Assembly: GCF_051390635.1 (NCBI RefSeq)
Contig: NZ_JBPODT010000001.1
Location: 992,001 to 1,056,000, forward strand
Length of the DNA: 64,000 nt
Source of the DNA: Microbaculum sp051390635
GTDB taxonomy: Bacteria; Pseudomonadota; Alphaproteobacteria; Rhizobiales; Tepidamorphaceae
Direction: 5' to 3'
The position numbers and the translations under genes were made by a program. Numbering within the stretch: the stretch's first letter is position 1; the number at the start of each line of letters is the position of its first letter. A model generated the notes under the pieces. The model was given only the letters and a program-made list of their open reading frames with translations, made no database searches and was not told the origin of the DNA. Shown in pieces: positions 63,590 through 64,000 of the stretch.

Positions 63590-64000
63590 GCCAGATCTCT
63601 TTGTTGCCGTAAGGTAAGATAGAAATTTCGGTCGTTAGGGAACGTCGGTATTTCGTTGATATCTTAAAGTACTGACGTATTAACCAATCCTGAATGGCCA
63701 ATATTCATGTTATTATTATGTATTTATAGGTATATACATAATATATATTCGCTTGATACGACCTATACAATGAATATATTTCGAATATAATTCACGGCTA
63801 CTAGTTCATTGAAGTTTTTTTGCCATATGAATAAATATTTTCACAAAACATGTGGCTCAGAAAAAATATTGCCGAGCTAGGGAGACCACAAATTTGACCT
63901 GCCCCGAAATTCTCCAATGATCCCGGCCGCCAATAAACACTGAAATTTCGGCATTCCTGGCGAGATTTTTGAACGCGACACGCAATTTGCGGGAAAAATC
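63590..64000. other. AT-rich gene-free stretch at the window end
   Basis: About 410 bases strikingly poorer in GC than the rest of the window, with runs such as ATATACATAATATATATTC. It includes the promoter region of the chemoreceptor gene. No open frame appears real. A near-CtrA box sits at 63680-63694. Confidence 0.6.
63680..63694 (-). promoter_or_regulatory. Possible CtrA-like box before the chemoreceptor gene
   Basis: TTAA, seven bases, then TGAA: one mismatch from TTAA-N7-TTAA. It lies about 90 bases upstream of the start codon. Motility and chemotaxis genes are CtrA targets in several alphaproteobacteria. In this AT-rich stretch chance matches are more likely. Confidence 0.25.

Overview
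The window reads as a chromosomal segment of a high-GC alphaproteobacterium, most likely of the order Hyphomicrobiales (Rhizobiales). The evidence is the gene content: the alphaproteobacterial cell-cycle proteins RcdA (DUF1465), TrcR (DUF1013) and GapR (DUF2312), the split PntAA/PntAB/PntB transhydrogenase followed by an aa3-type oxidase subunit IV, Cys-free ribosomal proteins L31 and L36, DUF1192, DUF1244 and YdcH-type small proteins, and curli-like proteins with CsgH. The genus cannot be fixed from the sequence alone.

Layout. 0.3-6.5 kb: glycolysis/pentose-phosphate cluster tkt-gap-pgk-fba (class I aldolase), then a degenerate ThiE-like gene and a Sel1-repeat protein. 7.5-11.1 kb: efp, an inositol-monophosphatase-family gene and a MotA/TolQ-OmpA proton-channel pair; an ABC exporter converges on them. 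13.2-16.7 kb: rpmE, rcdA, a DUF1192 gene, a quinone oxidoreductase and trcR. 16.8-23.2 kb: prpE, a TauE/SafE exporter, an acyl-CoA synthetase, a low-GC AbiJ-like gene and an SDR. 23.2-28.9 kb: marC, two YdcH-type genes, a GGDEF protein with an altered motif, purEK, rpsU with a structured leader, and a TPR lipoprotein. 29-37.2 kb: accessory stretch with an unknown 305-residue protein, two GH64 beta-1,3-glucanase paralogues, a small secreted Cys-containing protein, secreted DUF1254 and NTF2-like proteins and an AraC regulator. 37.2-41.9 kb: pntB-pntAB-pntAA, the oxidase subunit IV and an unknown membrane protein.

42-44.3 kb: curli-like cluster (two curlin-repeat proteins around CsgH) among REP-like palindromes. 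44.4-48.8 kb: minus-strand operon pepF, a 58-residue membrane protein, a DUF3445 haem-dependent N-demethylase-type gene and a UbiB/ABC1 kinase. 49-54.4 kb: sigma-54 response regulator, L,D-transpeptidase and DUF882/M15 peptidase (envelope remodelling). 54.4-61.2 kb: gapR, DUF1244, N-formylglutamate amidohydrolase, EamA transporter, glycerate kinase, DUF1036, pyk, a TPR protein and rpmJ. 61.5-63.6 kb: an HBM-type chemoreceptor, followed to the window end by an AT-rich gene-free stretch.

Central carbon genes (tkt, gap, pgk, fba, glycerate kinase, pyk) together give lower glycolysis, pentose-phosphate exchange and glycerate entry. Four structural themes stand out: short tandem repeats (10-19 bp) at gene boundaries, several including a stop codon; an inverted-repeat leader ahead of rpsU that can fold into a three-way junction; tandem hairpins with minus-strand T runs at 33.3-33.4 kb that have no gene to terminate; and a locus of secreted glucanases plus a small Cys-containing peptide. 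No rRNA, tRNA, CRISPR array, insertion sequence or phage module was recognised.
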